NCBI GenBank assembly: GCA_947467605.1
Contig: CANIII010000016.1
Location: forward strand, 1 to 64,000
Direction of reading: 5' to 3'
DNA length: 64,000 bases
Source: Acidobacteriota bacterium
GTDB taxonomy: Bacteria; Acidobacteriota; Vicinamibacteria; Vicinamibacterales; SCN-69-37
The position numbers and the translations under genes are program-made. The notes beneath the pieces were generated by a model. It had not been told where the DNA came from. It ran no database searches and saw only the letters and a program-made list of their open reading frames with translations. This document shows, piece after piece, positions 16,610-25,938 of the stretch. How positions within the stretch are numbered: the first letter of the stretch is position 1; every line of letters begins with the position of its first letter.

Positions 16610-18016
16610 ATGACTCTCCTCGAACAAGTGGCGACCACGATGCGTCGGCGCATTCGCGCGCCGCGGGGAGTGCGTGTGCTCGCGGCGGTCTCGGGCGGTG
16701 CCGACTCGGTGGCGCTCGCCTGGCTGCTCGCGGCGCTCAGCAAACGGGGAACGATCGCGCTCGCCGGGATCGCACACCTCAATCATCAACTGCGGGGCGC
16801 GGACGCCGATGCCGACGAAGCCTTCTGTCACTCGCTCGCGCTGCGCATCGGTGTGCCGTTTCGCTCAACACGGGCCGATGTCGCGGCACTGGCGCGGTCG
16901 CGCCGCGAGTCCATCGAGGCCGCCGCGCGCCGCGCGCGATATGCGTGGCTCGCGGAGGCGGCCGAAGACCTCGACGCGCGCTACATTGCCACCGGTCACA
17001 CGCTCGACGACCAGGCCGAGACGGTGTTGCTGCGACTGCTTCGCGGGGCCGGCACGCGTGGACTGTCGGGTATTCGCGTTACTCGCGGTGCGGTCATCCG
17101 GCCGCTCCTCGACTGCCGCCGCACCGAGATCCGTGCGTTCCTCGCCGCGGAGCGCGAGACCTTCCGCGAAGACGCTTCGAATGCCGACATCTCCATTCCG
17201 CGCAATCGTCTGCGACACGAGTTGCTTCCCGTGATCGACCGTCTGGCGCCGCGCGGACTGGATGCGTTGGCGCGCACCGCAGCGCTCGCGGTCGAAGACG
17301 AAGAGTTTTTGTTGTCGCAGGCAATCATTGCGGCGCGATCTGTCGTCCTAAGTAGTGCGGACGGTGTCCAACTACAGAAAGCGCCGCTGCAGGCACTGGC
17401 GCCGGCCATCGGGCGACGCGTGATCCGCGCCGCCGTGGAATTGGCGGCGCCGCTTGATGTGACGCGGCTCACATCAACGCACATCGAAGCGGTGTGGCGG
17501 CTCGTGGCGAGCCCGCGCGATCTCATCGTGGAGATCCCTGGGATTCGCGTTGAGGCGGTAGGGGGGCGGGTTGGTTTGGTGCCGGTTGGCCGCGTGAGCG
17601 GTCGAGCGGAAGGATTTGACGGGACGCTGGATGTGCCCGGAACGGCGACGCTGGCGGGAACCGGCTGGCGGATTTCCGCCGAGGTTCGTGACCAAAGTGC
17701 GTGGCCGGGTGTCGAAGTCAGCAGGGGCCGCGAGTCGTTGCAGATTGCGGTGCCGGCCTCGATGGTGGGGCGTTCGGTCACGGTGCGCAGTCGGCGGCCG
17801 GGCGATCGCATCAAACCTATTGGGGCTCCCGGGCGTAAGAAGCTTCAGGACTTGTTGGTGGATCGGAAAGTGCCCCGCGGGGAGCGCGATCAGGTACCGG
17901 TCGTCGTGGACCAAAACGGGCAGGTCGTGTGGGTGGTTGGCGTTGCGATGGCGGATGAGTTCCGCGTCACGGCGCCCGAGGCAGAAGTGGTAGTCTTTAC
18001 AGCGGAACGCCAATGA
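16610..18016 (+). CDS. tilS: tRNA(Ile)-lysidine synthase
   Basis: 468 residues. The PP-loop motif SGGADS is at residues 28-33, followed by [18 protein letters not shown] and [20 protein letters not shown] of the N-type ATP pyrophosphatase domain. The C-terminal domain ends with [22 protein letters not shown]. TilS converts C34 of tRNA-Ile2(CAT) to lysidine, changing both codon and amino acid identity. It overlaps ftsH as ATGA, a common tilS-ftsH order (without hpt here). Confidence 0.95.
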   Translation: MTLLEQVATTMRRRIRAPRGVRVLAAVSGGADSVALAWLLAALSKRGTIALAGIAHLNHQLRGADADADEAFCHSLALRIGVPFRSTRADVAALARSRRESIEAAARRARYAWLAEAAEDLDARYIATGHTLDDQAETVLLRLLRGAGTRGLSGIRVTRGAVIRPLLDCRRTEIRAFLAAERETFREDASNADISIPRNRLRHELLPVIDRLAPRGLDALARTAALAVEDEEFLLSQAIIAARSVVLSSADGVQLQKAPLQALAPAIGRRVIRAAVELAAPLDVTRLTSTHIEAVWRLVASPRDLIVEIPGIRVEAVGGRVGLVPVGRVSGRAEGFDGTLDVPGTATLAGTGWRISAEVRDQSAWPGVEVSRGRESLQIAVPASMVGRSVTVRSRRPGDRIKPIGAPGRKKLQDLLVDRKVPRGERDQVPVVVDQNGQVVWVVGVAMADEFRVTAPEAEVVVFTAERQ

Positions 18017-19929
18017 ATTCAACGCTCAGGAACTTGCTGTTTTGGATGGGTCTGGTCGTACTCGGTGCCGTCATTTGGCAGTTTTCGGCCAACCTCCAGC
18101 GCAGCGAAGAAAAGATCACCTTCTCGGAATTCCTCGATCGTGTGGACGCGAGGAAGGTCGAGACCGTCAAAATCACCGGCAGCGAAATCACCGGCACGTA
18201 TGTGGGCGGCGAGACCGACCCCACGACGAAGGGTGGATTCCACACGTATGCCCCGAGCCAGTTCGACGGTCTCGCGAATGATCTGCGCGCCAAGGGCGTG
18301 AAGATCGATGCCGAGATCGCCACGCCAGGCGGCTGGACGACGTTCCTGCTGTCGTACGCGCCGATCCTGCTGATGATCGGGTTCTGGATCTTCATCATGC
18401 GGCAGATGCAGAGCGGCGGTAATAAGGCCCTCTCGTTTGGCAAGAGCCGCGCGAAACTCTCCTCAAGCACGCAAAAGAAGGTGACGTTCAAGGACGTTGC
18501 CGGCGTCGACGAGGCCAAGGAAGAACTGCAGGAGATCATCGAGTTCCTGCGCGAACCGCAGAAATTCCAGAAGCTCGGCGGCCGCATTCCCAAGGGCGTG
18601 CTGCTGATGGGCTCGCCCGGCACGGGCAAGACCCTTCTGGCCCGCGCAGTGGCCGGCGAGGCCAATGTCCCATTCTTTTCAATTAGTGGCTCTGACTTCG
18701 TCGAGATGTTTGTCGGCGTCGGTGCCTCGCGCGTCCGCGATTTGTTCGAGCAGGGCAAGAAGAACGCACCCTGCATCGTCTTTATCGATGAAATTGACGC
18801 GGTCGGCCGCCATCGCGGCGCCGGCCTCGGCGGTGGGCACGATGAACGCGAGCAAACGCTCAACCAGTTGCTCGTCGAGATGGACGGCTTCGAATCCAAC
18901 GAAGGCGTCATCCTTGTGGCGGCGACCAACCGTCCCGACGTCCTGGATCCGGCACTGCTGCGCCCGGGCCGTTTCGACCGCCGTATCGTCGTCAATCGTC
19001 CGGACGTGAGGGGCCGCGAGGGCGTGCTCGCGGTGCACACCAAGAAGATTCCGCTCGGCGACGATGTGGATCTCAAGTTGATCGCCCGCGGCACCGCAGG
19101 TTTCTGTGGTGCGGATCTCGCGAACCTGGTGAATGAAGCGGCGCTCAACGCGGCGCGTTACAACCAGAAGGTTGTTCGTCAGCTCGACTTCGAATTCGCC
19201 AAAGACAAAGTCATGATGGGCACCGAACGGCGTTCGCTCATCGTGACGGAAGACGAGAAGAAGGTGACGGCCGTCCACGAAGCTGGCCACGCGCTCGTCG
19301 CGGCGCTGTTGCCGAATGCGGATCCGGTCCACAAGGTGACGATCATCCCGCGCGGCATGGCGCTCGGTCTCACGCTTCAGCTGCCGGAAGTCGACAAGCT
19401 GAACTACTCGCGCGACTACCTCACTGACCAGCTCGCGATCCTCCTCGGTGGCCGCATCGCCGAAGAGATCACGACCGGCAAGATGACGACCGGTGCCGGC
19501 AACGACATCGAGCGCGTCACCGATCTCGCCCGCAAGATGGTCTGCGAGTGGGGCATGAGCGATCAGATGGGCCCGATGACGTTCGGCAAAAAGGAAGAGC
19601 AGATCTTCCTCGGCCGCGAAATGGGCAAGGTGCACGACTACAGCGAGGCCACCGCGGTCGCCATTGACCAGGAAGTGAAGCGCTTTGTCGCGGCTGCCTA
19701 TGAGACGTCGAAGGGCATCCTCGTGGAGCACAAAGCCTCGCTGCTCCGCATCGCTGAGGAATTGATGGTGCGCGAAGTGCTCGACGCGGATCAGGTCAAG
19801 AAGCTGGCGAAGGGCCTGCCGATCGAAGACTACGTGCCGACACCTCCGCCTGCCGAAGACAGCCGACGAGAGGCCTCCGAGCGTCCGGCTATTGTGCCGG
19901 CCATGGGAAAAGCGGTCGCGCAAGAGTAA
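18013..19929 (+). CDS. ftsH: ATP-dependent zinc metalloprotease FtsH
   Basis: 638 residues. Two N-terminal membrane helices (around 7-25 and 111-129) flank a periplasmic loop. The AAA+ domain has Walker A GSPGTGKT (200-207), Walker [12 protein letters not shown] and the pore motif [15 protein letters not shown]. The protease site is HEAGH (422-426) with a third zinc ligand Asp498 (GNDIERVT). FtsH degrades misfolded membrane and some cytosolic proteins. It is translationally coupled to tilS and followed by an intrinsic terminator. Confidence 0.97.
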   Translation: MNSTLRNLLFWMGLVVLGAVIWQFSANLQRSEEKITFSEFLDRVDARKVETVKITGSEITGTYVGGETDPTTKGGFHTYAPSQFDGLANDLRAKGVKIDAEIATPGGWTTFLLSYAPILLMIGFWIFIMRQMQSGGNKALSFGKSRAKLSSSTQKKVTFKDVAGVDEAKEELQEIIEFLREPQKFQKLGGRIPKGVLLMGSPGTGKTLLARAVAGEANVPFFSISGSDFVEMFVGVGASRVRDLFEQGKKNAPCIVFIDEIDAVGRHRGAGLGGGHDEREQTLNQLLVEMDGFESNEGVILVAATNRPDVLDPALLRPGRFDRRIVVNRPDVRGREGVLAVHTKKIPLGDDVDLKLIARGTAGFCGADLANLVNEAALNAARYNQKVVRQLDFEFAKDKVMMGTERRSLIVTEDEKKVTAVHEAGHALVAALLPNADPVHKVTIIPRGMALGLTLQLPEVDKLNYSRDYLTDQLAILLGGRIAEEITTGKMTTGAGNDIERVTDLARKMVCEWGMSDQMGPMTFGKKEEQIFLGREMGKVHDYSEATAVAIDQEVKRFVAAAYETSKGILVEHKASLLRIAEELMVREVLDADQVKKLAKGLPIEDYVPTPPPAEDSRREASERPAIVPAMGKAVAQE

Positions 19930-19950
19930 GCACGCGCGACACGAAGGATC

Positions 19951-19999
19951 GGGGCCGATGGGCGCGACCAACGCGACTGTCGGCCCCTTGGCTTTTCTT
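19951..19999 (+). terminator. Rho-independent terminator after ftsH
   Basis: GGGGCCGA (19951-19958) pairs exactly with TCGGCCCC (19980-19987), and TTGGCTTTTCTT follows. It ends the tilS-ftsH unit. This also argues that the next gene starts downstream at 20018 and not at the ATG inside the hairpin (19958). Confidence 0.8.
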
Positions 20000-20017
20000 G
20001 ACCTAACATGGAGAAGA

Positions 20018-20881
20018 ATGTCTGCATTGGTGCTCGCCTTGGCGGGATGGCTCCGGCGATTTCCCTTTCGCGGCAAGATCTGGCTCTGGGTGCGGATCGA
20101 GCGATGGCTGGCTCCCGCGCAACACGTCATCGGTCTTCCTGATGGCGGGCGGATGTTGATCGACACAACCAAGTATTGGCAGCGACAGATGCTGGCTGGC
20201 TGCTTCGAGCGCCGCAATGTCTGGGTGGTGCCTCGGCTACTTGCGCCCGGCGATGGATTCATTGATGGCGGCGCGAATTGCGGGCTGTTCTCGTGCATCG
20301 CCGCAGGCGCTGTGGGATCGACCGGACGCGTCGTTGCGATCGAAGCCGATCCGCATCTCTATCCGCAGCTCGATCGGCAAGCCGAACTGAATCCCAATCT
20401 CCGGATCGAGCACGCGGCGCTGACGAGAACGCCGGGGCAGGTCACGTTTCATGTGGCGCCGGAAGGCATTCCTGACGGTTGGGGACTCGGCATCGCATCG
20501 ATCGAAGACCGCCCGGGGTGGACCTCGGTGGACGCGCGCGCGCTGACGATCGATGAAATCGTTGACGACATCATCGCGGTCACCAACAAGCCCGTGGCGA
20601 TGATCAAGCTTGACCTGGAGGGCCACGAGGGACCCGCACTCGAAGGCGCGCGACGTTCGCTCGAGTCCGGCCGCCTCGAAAGCCTGCTCGTTGAAAACAA
20701 CGACACGCGTGGTGTTCAGGAATTGCTGCGTTACACGTTCGATGCGATTCTTGATGTCAAGGCAGGCTTTGCCGAAGTCGATCCGCGCACCGTGGGAGAC
20801 AAAGACACGGACTTGCTGTTCCTGCGGGGCGCGGCGTTCGCACGCTGGCAGGCTGTTCGTGGCTGGACTTGGCTGATGTGA
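20018..20881 (+). CDS. FkbM-type SAM-dependent methyltransferase
   Basis: 287 residues. The FkbM core is visible: GDGFIDGGANCGLFSCIAA (motif I), VVAIEADPHLYPQL, LTIDEIVDD and IKLDLEGHEGPALEGARR. FkbM enzymes O-methylate sugars, lipids or polyketides. ATG 20018 is preceded by GGAGAAG at 20010-20016, a good ribosome-binding site, and lies after the ftsH terminator. A basic hydrophobic N-terminus (LVLALAGWLRRFPFRGK) may attach it to membrane. One-base overlap with folP. Confidence 0.8.
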   Translation: MSALVLALAGWLRRFPFRGKIWLWVRIERWLAPAQHVIGLPDGGRMLIDTTKYWQRQMLAGCFERRNVWVVPRLLAPGDGFIDGGANCGLFSCIAAGAVGSTGRVVAIEADPHLYPQLDRQAELNPNLRIEHAALTRTPGQVTFHVAPEGIPDGWGLGIASIEDRPGWTSVDARALTIDEIVDDIIAVTNKPVAMIKLDLEGHEGPALEGARRSLESGRLESLLVENNDTRGVQELLRYTFDAILDVKAGFAEVDPRTVGDKDTDLLFLRGAAFARWQAVRGWTWLM

Positions 20882-21750
20882 TGGTGCCGCACCGGCCACC
20901 GACAATCACCATCCACTTGCCCGGTGGGCGCTCGCTGTTGCTCGCCGATCGCACGCTGATCATGGCGATCGTGAATGTGACGCCCGACTCCTTCGCCGAT
21001 GGCGGGGAACGATTCGACCCAGATGTCGCCATTGCCGATGCGCTGCGCATGGTGGACCAGGGCGCTGACATTCTGGACATCGGTGGCGAGTCGACGCGGC
21101 CTGGAGCGCCGCCGGTGGGTGAGGCGGAAGAGCGTCGGCGAGTGATGCCGGTGCTCGAAGGTCTTCGTGGCTGCACGGATGCGATCATCTCGATCGACAC
21201 CTACAAGGCGTCGATTGCTGAGGAGGCCATCGCGCTGGGCGCCGGCATCGTCAACGACATCAGCGCGTTTGCCAACGATCAGGCTATCGCCGGCGTGGTG
21301 GCACGCACCGGCGCGGCCGCGGTGCTCATGCACAATCGCGGTCGTTCAACGAACATCTATGAGTTTGCGAACTACGTCGATGTGATCGCCGAGATCCGCA
21401 CGGATCTGGCGGGCCGCGTGGCCGTGGCCGAGGTGGCCGGCGTGTCGCGGTCGCAGCTTATTCTCGACCCGGGGTTGGGTTTCGCCAAGCGGGCCGAGCA
21501 TTCGCTCGAGGCACTGGCGCGACTCGACGAGCTTCAGGAGCTCGGTCTGCCCATTCTTTCGGGACCTTCACGGAAGTCGTTCCTGCGGCTGGCTCTCGGC
21601 GACCTGCCGCCCGCCGAACGCGTGTGGGGCACCGCCGCCGCCGTCACTGCATCGATCATGGCCGGCGCACGGATCGTGCGGGTGCACGACGTGAGTCCGA
21701 TGGTGCAAGTCGTGCGAGTCGCCGACTCGATTCGCCGCGCCGCACGATAG
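20881..21750 (+). CDS. folP: Dihydropteroate synthase
   Basis: 289 residues from ATG 20881. Signatures are IMAIVNVTPDSFADGGERF, DILDIGGESTRPGA, GAGIVNDISAF, LILDPGLGFAKRAEHS and GPSRKSFL, covering pterin- and pABA-binding loops of the TIM barrel. It joins 6-hydroxymethyl-pterin diphosphate with pABA and is the sulfonamide target. It heads the folP-cdaA-ybbR-glmM-pdxJ run. A TTG at 20869 is in frame but would overlap the methyltransferase. Confidence 0.95.
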   Translation: MVPHRPPTITIHLPGGRSLLLADRTLIMAIVNVTPDSFADGGERFDPDVAIADALRMVDQGADILDIGGESTRPGAPPVGEAEERRRVMPVLEGLRGCTDAIISIDTYKASIAEEAIALGAGIVNDISAFANDQAIAGVVARTGAAAVLMHNRGRSTNIYEFANYVDVIAEIRTDLAGRVAVAEVAGVSRSQLILDPGLGFAKRAEHSLEALARLDELQELGLPILSGPSRKSFLRLALGDLPPAERVWGTAAAVTASIMAGARIVRVHDVSPMVQVVRVADSIRRAAR

Positions 21751-21761
21751 AATCGCTAGGC

Positions 21762-22553
21762 ATGGATCGGCTGCTCGCCCTGCTCCATCGCCCGCCGATC
21801 ACATGGTGGGATGTCTTCGACATCCTCATCGTGTCCATCCTGATCTACGAGGCGCTCAAACTCATCCGCGGCACCCGCGCGGTGCAGATGGCTATTGGGT
21901 CGGTGCTTGTGTTGATCCTGTTCTCGTTCTCCAACCTGTTTCCGTTGCAGACGGTGAACTGGCTGATTCGCAACGCCCTGCTCTATGTTGGCTTTGCGAT
22001 CATCGTCTTGTTCCAATCCGATATTCGTCGCGCGCTTGCGAATCTGGGCCGCGCGCCGGGATTGCGATCGCTGGGTCGGTCTGAGCGGACCGCCGACACG
22101 ATTGAAGAAGTGGTGACTGCGGCCGAGATGCTCGCCAAAGACAAAAAGGGCGCCCTGATTGTGCTCGAGCGCGAGATTGGCCTGCGCAACTACGTCGAGA
22201 GCGGCATTCCGCTCGATGCGGCTGTCAGCTACGACTTGCTGACGACCATCTTTGAGCCCAAGACGCGGTTGCATGATGGCGCCGTGATCATTCAGGATGA
22301 CCGGGTCGCTGCCGCGGCGTGCTTTCTGCCGCTGACCGTGAATCCCAAACTCGACAGCAACCTCGGCACACGACATCGCGCGGCCATTGGTCTCACGGAA
22401 GAGTGCGATGCGGTCGCTGTCGTGGTCTCGGAAGAGCGCGGCGAGATCTCGCTCGCGACCAACGGCGATCTGGAGCGACGACTGTCGCCCGAAGCGCTAC
22501 GTCAGCGGTTGCGCTCGATGGTGCTGATGAGAAAGTCGAGGCACGAGCCGTAA
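21762..22553 (+). CDS. cdaA: Diadenylate cyclase CdaA (DisA_N domain)
   Basis: 263 residues. Three N-terminal membrane helices (about 18-90) precede a diadenylate cyclase domain with DGA at 172-174 (LHDGAVII) and RHR at 204-206 (GTRHRAAIG). It makes c-di-AMP from two ATP at the membrane. Starting at ATG 21762 gives the normal family length. The next gene overlaps by one base and encodes the YbbR partner, followed by glmM: the conserved cdaA-cdaR-glmM arrangement. Confidence 0.95.
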   Translation: MDRLLALLHRPPITWWDVFDILIVSILIYEALKLIRGTRAVQMAIGSVLVLILFSFSNLFPLQTVNWLIRNALLYVGFAIIVLFQSDIRRALANLGRAPGLRSLGRSERTADTIEEVVTAAEMLAKDKKGALIVLEREIGLRNYVESGIPLDAAVSYDLLTTIFEPKTRLHDGAVIIQDDRVAAAACFLPLTVNPKLDSNLGTRHRAAIGLTEECDAVAVVVSEERGEISLATNGDLERRLSPEALRQRLRSMVLMRKSRHEP

Positions 22554-22912
22554 TGGCCTGGCACCCCTTTCGAAATATCGGCTGGAAGTTTCTGGCGCTG
22601 CTCCTCGGCACCGCGTTGTGGTTCACCGTCAGCGGCGACCTCGCGATTGAGCGCGCATTTAATGATCGCCCCGTCGTGATCAAGAACGCGAGCGCGGGCG
22701 TTCAGGCCATCGTGGTGCCGTCGAAAGTGACGGTCACCGTCCGCGGATCGCGTGAAGAGTTGGGCACGTTGCAGGAAAGTCAGGTGACCGTGCTCGTCGA
22801 CCTCAGCGGTCTCGGTCCCGGGCAGTACAAATTGCCTACGCACGTCGACACGCCCGCGGCTGTAGAAGTCAGCAAGGTCGCCCCGGCGACTGTGGAGGTT
22901 CAAATCCGTTGA
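22553..22912 (+). CDS. YbbR-domain protein, short CdaR-like partner of CdaA
   Basis: 119 residues: one N-terminal membrane helix (WKFLALLLGTALWFTVSGD) and a single YbbR domain (FNDRPVVIKNAS..VTVTVRGSREELGTL). Firmicute CdaR proteins have several YbbR repeats, so this is a minimal version. By context it should sit outside the membrane and modulate CdaA. It overlaps cdaA by one base and glmM as TTGA. Confidence 0.85.
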   Translation: MAWHPFRNIGWKFLALLLGTALWFTVSGDLAIERAFNDRPVVIKNASAGVQAIVVPSKVTVTVRGSREELGTLQESQVTVLVDLSGLGPGQYKLPTHVDTPAAVEVSKVAPATVEVQIR

Positions 22913-24258
22913 AATTTGGTACAGACGGCGTGCGCGGCGTTGCCGGGCAGCCACCACTCGATGTGCCCACCATCACCCGACTCGGCGCCGCGCTGGTCCG
23001 GTCGTTTGCCGCCGCGCATGAGCGAGCCACGCATGACGCACATCCGATTCACGTCGTCGTCGGTCGCGACACGCGCGAGTCCGGCCTGTGGATTGAAGAA
23101 GCCATTGCGCGCGGGGTGACAGCCGCAGGCGGGCGAATCACGACGCTCGGGATCATGCCGACGCCGGGCGTCGCGTACGCGACGGCTACGGGCCCATTTG
23201 ACCTGGGTGTGGTCATTTCCGCCTCGCACAATCCGTTTGCAGACAACGGCATCAAGGTGTTTTCCGGCAAGGGCGAGAAGTTTGGCGAAGCCGAAGAGCG
23301 CGAGGTCGAAGCGATTGTCGCCGACACGTCCTGGCAGGTCGCCGACGTGTCGCCGCGTGTGGAAACGTCGCATCTGGTCGACGATTACCTCGCCCACACA
23401 CGGCGGCTGCTCCCGGACGCGGGTCCACTCACCGGAGCGCGCATTGCGCTCGACATGGGCCACGGTGCCACCACCGCCACCGCGCCGCAGCTCTTCCGCG
23501 CGCTCGGCTTTGACGTCGTCGAGATCGGCAACACGCCGGATGGACGCAACATCAATCTCGATTGTGGATCGACGCATCCCGAGCCTCTGTCTGCGGCGGT
23601 GGTCGCGCACGGTTGCCGTCTCGGCGTGGCGTTTGACGGCGACGGTGACCGCGCGATCTTCGTGGATCATCGCGGCCAGGTCGTGAACGGCGACGCCGTG
23701 TTGCTCATCTGTGGCACGCGGTTGAAAGCGCGCGGCGAACTGTCGGGCGATACCGTCGTGGCGACCGTGATGAGCAACCTCGGTCTGGAACTCGCGCTCA
23801 ACGCGCGCGGCCTCACCCTCGTGCGCACGGCGGTGGGTGACAAGTACGTGATGGACGAGATGCTGCGCAACGGCTACGCCATCGGTGGCGAACAGTCGGG
23901 CCACGTGATCTGCGCCGAGCACCTCTTTACCGGTGATGGTGTGGCCACCGCACTCCTCGTGCTGCGCGCCATGGCCGAGTCGGGCCGCGAGTTGGCCGAT
24001 CTGGCCGGCGAACTGACGATGTACCCGCAGGTGTTGGTGAACGTGCGCGTGCGCGAGCGTCGGGACGTGTCGACGGTACCCGTCATTGCGGCGGCGATCG
24101 ACAGAGTGAACACGGCCATGGCTGGTGAAGGGCGCGTGCTCATTCGGTACTCCGGCACCGAACCGCTGCTCCGCATCATGATCGAAGGATCGGATCATGG
24201 CCGCATTGGCGGATGGGCGAATGACATCGCGGCGGCCGTGAAGAGCGAACTCGCATGA
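22909..24258 (+). CDS. glmM: Phosphoglucosamine mutase
   Basis: 449 residues. It begins with KFGTDGVRGVAGQ; the phosphoserine loop is SASHNPFADNGIK (Ser106), the metal loop is DGDGDR, and the substrate loop is GGEQSGHVI. It interconverts glucosamine-6- and 1-phosphate for peptidoglycan precursors. The start is TTG at 22909, overlapping the ybbR stop; no ATG or GTG would keep the conserved N-terminus. Known GlmM-CdaA interaction in other bacteria fits the operon. Confidence 0.95.
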   Translation: MKFGTDGVRGVAGQPPLDVPTITRLGAALVRSFAAAHERATHDAHPIHVVVGRDTRESGLWIEEAIARGVTAAGGRITTLGIMPTPGVAYATATGPFDLGVVISASHNPFADNGIKVFSGKGEKFGEAEEREVEAIVADTSWQVADVSPRVETSHLVDDYLAHTRRLLPDAGPLTGARIALDMGHGATTATAPQLFRALGFDVVEIGNTPDGRNINLDCGSTHPEPLSAAVVAHGCRLGVAFDGDGDRAIFVDHRGQVVNGDAVLLICGTRLKARGELSGDTVVATVMSNLGLELALNARGLTLVRTAVGDKYVMDEMLRNGYAIGGEQSGHVICAEHLFTGDGVATALLVLRAMAESGRELADLAGELTMYPQVLVNVRVRERRDVSTVPVIAAAIDRVNTAMAGEGRVLIRYSGTEPLLRIMIEGSDHGRIGGWANDIAAAVKSELA

Positions 24259-25001
24259 TCAGACTCTCCGTGAACGTGAACAAGGTGGCCACGTTGCGCA
24301 ACTCACGCGGCGGCACCGTGCCCAGCGTGCTCGAGGCGATCGACGTGTGCATCGCGGCCGGCGCGCCGGGCATCACCGTGCATCCGCGTGCGGACGAGCG
24401 CCACATCACGGCGCGCGACACGCGCGAGATCGCCGCGCGTCTCGCTCCGCTTCGTGAGTCGGTGGAATTCAATATTGAAGGCGACCCGCGCCCCGATCTG
24501 ATTGAGATGGTCCTCGCCGCCAAGCCTCACCAGTGCACACTCGTGCCGGTGACGCCCGGTGAAGTCACCAGTCAGGCGGGCTGGTCGGCCGAGACGTCGC
24601 CGGAACGTCTCACCGCCATCGTGAAGCGGCTCCAGATGGACGGCATCCGCGTCAGCATCTTCGTGGATCCGCTCGAGGCGCCGATTCGGTGGGCCAAACG
24701 CATTGGCGCGGATCGGATCGAGCTCTACACGGAGCCGTTCGCGAAGGACGTCGCAACGGGGGGGGCCATCGCGCGCAATGCGCTCGACATGTACTCGGCC
24801 GCGGCCGAGCTCGCGCACGGGCTCGGCATGGGCATCAACGCCGGCCACGACCTCGATCTCGACAACCTGGTCACCTTCCGCACCCTGCCGTATCTTGACG
24901 AGGTGTCGATCGGCCATGCGCTGATCAGCCGCGCCCTCTATCGCGGCCTCGGACCGGTCGTGCGCGAGTACTTGGACGTGCTGGCCGGGCCACAGCGATA
25001 A
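24255..25001 (+). CDS. pdxJ: Pyridoxine 5'-phosphate synthase
   Basis: 248 residues. LSVNVNKVATLRNSRGG, ITVHPRADERHI, EFNIEGDP, TLVPVTPGEVTSQAGW and GINAGHDLDLDNL are PdxJ signatures of the TIM barrel, including catalytic His/Glu residues. It condenses 1-deoxyxylulose-5-phosphate with 3-amino-2-oxopropyl phosphate to give PNP. It overlaps glmM as ATGA. Confidence 0.95.
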   Translation: MIRLSVNVNKVATLRNSRGGTVPSVLEAIDVCIAAGAPGITVHPRADERHITARDTREIAARLAPLRESVEFNIEGDPRPDLIEMVLAAKPHQCTLVPVTPGEVTSQAGWSAETSPERLTAIVKRLQMDGIRVSIFVDPLEAPIRWAKRIGADRIELYTEPFAKDVATGGAIARNALDMYSAAAELAHGLGMGINAGHDLDLDNLVTFRTLPYLDEVSIGHALISRALYRGLGPVVREYLDVLAGPQR

Positions 25002-25011
25002 TAGGAAGGTC

Positions 25012-25629
25012 ATGAAACGCGACAACTTCGTCTTCCTGATTTCTGGTGTGTTTTTTGGCGTGCTCGTCGGGTGGATCCTTGGGACCCAGCAGGCCGAGCG
25101 CGCGATTCCGCTGACCGCTGCGGCTCCAGCCGCTCAGGGGCAGGCCGCCGGTGCGCCCCAGCCAGGCGCGCAGGCGCCCGCTCCGCCGCCCGTCAACGAA
25201 GCGCGCGTCGCCGAGTTGACCAAGGCCGCCAACGCCGACGCGAAGAACTCCGCTGTTCGCGCAGAGCTCGGCAATCTCTACTTCGACTCCGAACGCTTCG
25301 ATCTGGCGATTCCCTGGTACGAAGCGGCGTTCAAGCTCGCACCGAAGGACGCGAATCTCAGCACGGACCTCGGCGTGTCGTATCTCTACACGGACAAGCC
25401 CGATCAGGCGATCGCGCAGTTCGAGAAGTCGATCGCGGCCGACCCGAAGCATTTGAAGACCTGGCTCAACATCGGCATCGCGAAAGCGATGGTCAAGGGC
25501 GACCCGAAGGGCGGGGAGGCAGCGTGGCAAAAGGTCATCGAACTGGCGCCGGGCTCCGAGGAAGCGAAGAAGGCTCAGCAGGGCATTGACGCGATCAAGG
25601 GCGGCAATCACGGCAAGGACGGCAAGTAA
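25012..25629 (+). CDS. Membrane-anchored TPR protein
   Basis: 205 residues. An N-terminal signal anchor (FVFLISGVFFGVLVGWILG) is followed by an Ala/Pro/Gln-rich linker and about three TPR units (AELGNLYFDSERFDLAIPWYEAAF, then LGVSYLYTDKPDQAIAQFEKSI and a third). AGGAAGG just upstream is a strong ribosome-binding site. It is probably a scaffold in the periplasm or cytosol facing the membrane. Partner unknown. Confidence 0.75.
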   Translation: MKRDNFVFLISGVFFGVLVGWILGTQQAERAIPLTAAAPAAQGQAAGAPQPGAQAPAPPPVNEARVAELTKAANADAKNSAVRAELGNLYFDSERFDLAIPWYEAAFKLAPKDANLSTDLGVSYLYTDKPDQAIAQFEKSIAADPKHLKTWLNIGIAKAMVKGDPKGGEAAWQKVIELAPGSEEAKKAQQGIDAIKGGNHGKDGK

Positions 25630-25938
25630 GTGTTTGCGCTGATCGGCTGGATCGGACGATTCCTGCTGATCATGTTCGTCGTCCGCCTCGTGCTGCGTCT
25701 GTTCACGCCGTCACCGGCACGCACCGGTGCACCGCGAACCGGCGGCCCGCGGCCGACAGGTGGCCCGTTTGGCGCACGTCAGCCGCAGCCAGAGCGCGTC
25801 GGCGGACAGCTCGTGCGCTGCGCCCAGTGCGGCACGTACGTTCCGGCATCGACGGCAATCAATTCGCCGCACGCCGGCGCGATCCAGCACTTTTGCTCCG
25901 ACAAATGTCGGCAGGAATTCTCGGCCGCACATCAATGA
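25630..25938 (+). CDS. Small membrane protein with C-terminal zinc-ribbon-like motif
   Basis: 102 residues. One N-terminal helix (LIGWIGRFLLIMFVVRLVLRLF) is followed by a Gly/Pro/Arg linker, then CAQCGTYVP and, ~24 residues on, FCSDKCRQEF. Two CxxC-type pairs suggest a metal site resembling TRASH or zinc-ribbon proteins (PP0621-like). GTG start directly after the TPR gene stop; the stop overlaps the aldolase start as ATGA. Function unknown; it is physically coupled to the BMC locus. Confidence 0.6.
   Translation: MFALIGWIGRFLLIMFVVRLVLRLFTPSPARTGAPRTGGPRPTGGPFGARQPQPERVGGQLVRCAQCGTYVPASTAINSPHAGAIQHFCSDKCRQEFSAAHQ

Noticed and set aside
18679-20298. 539-codon open frame on the minus strand opposite ftsH
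   Set aside because: It is antisense to an unambiguous ftsH, has no recognisable motif, and is His/Arg/Asp-rich as expected for the shadow of a high-GC gene.
22900-24198. 432-codon minus-strand frame opposite glmM
   Set aside because: glmM is certain on the plus strand; no motif in the antisense product.
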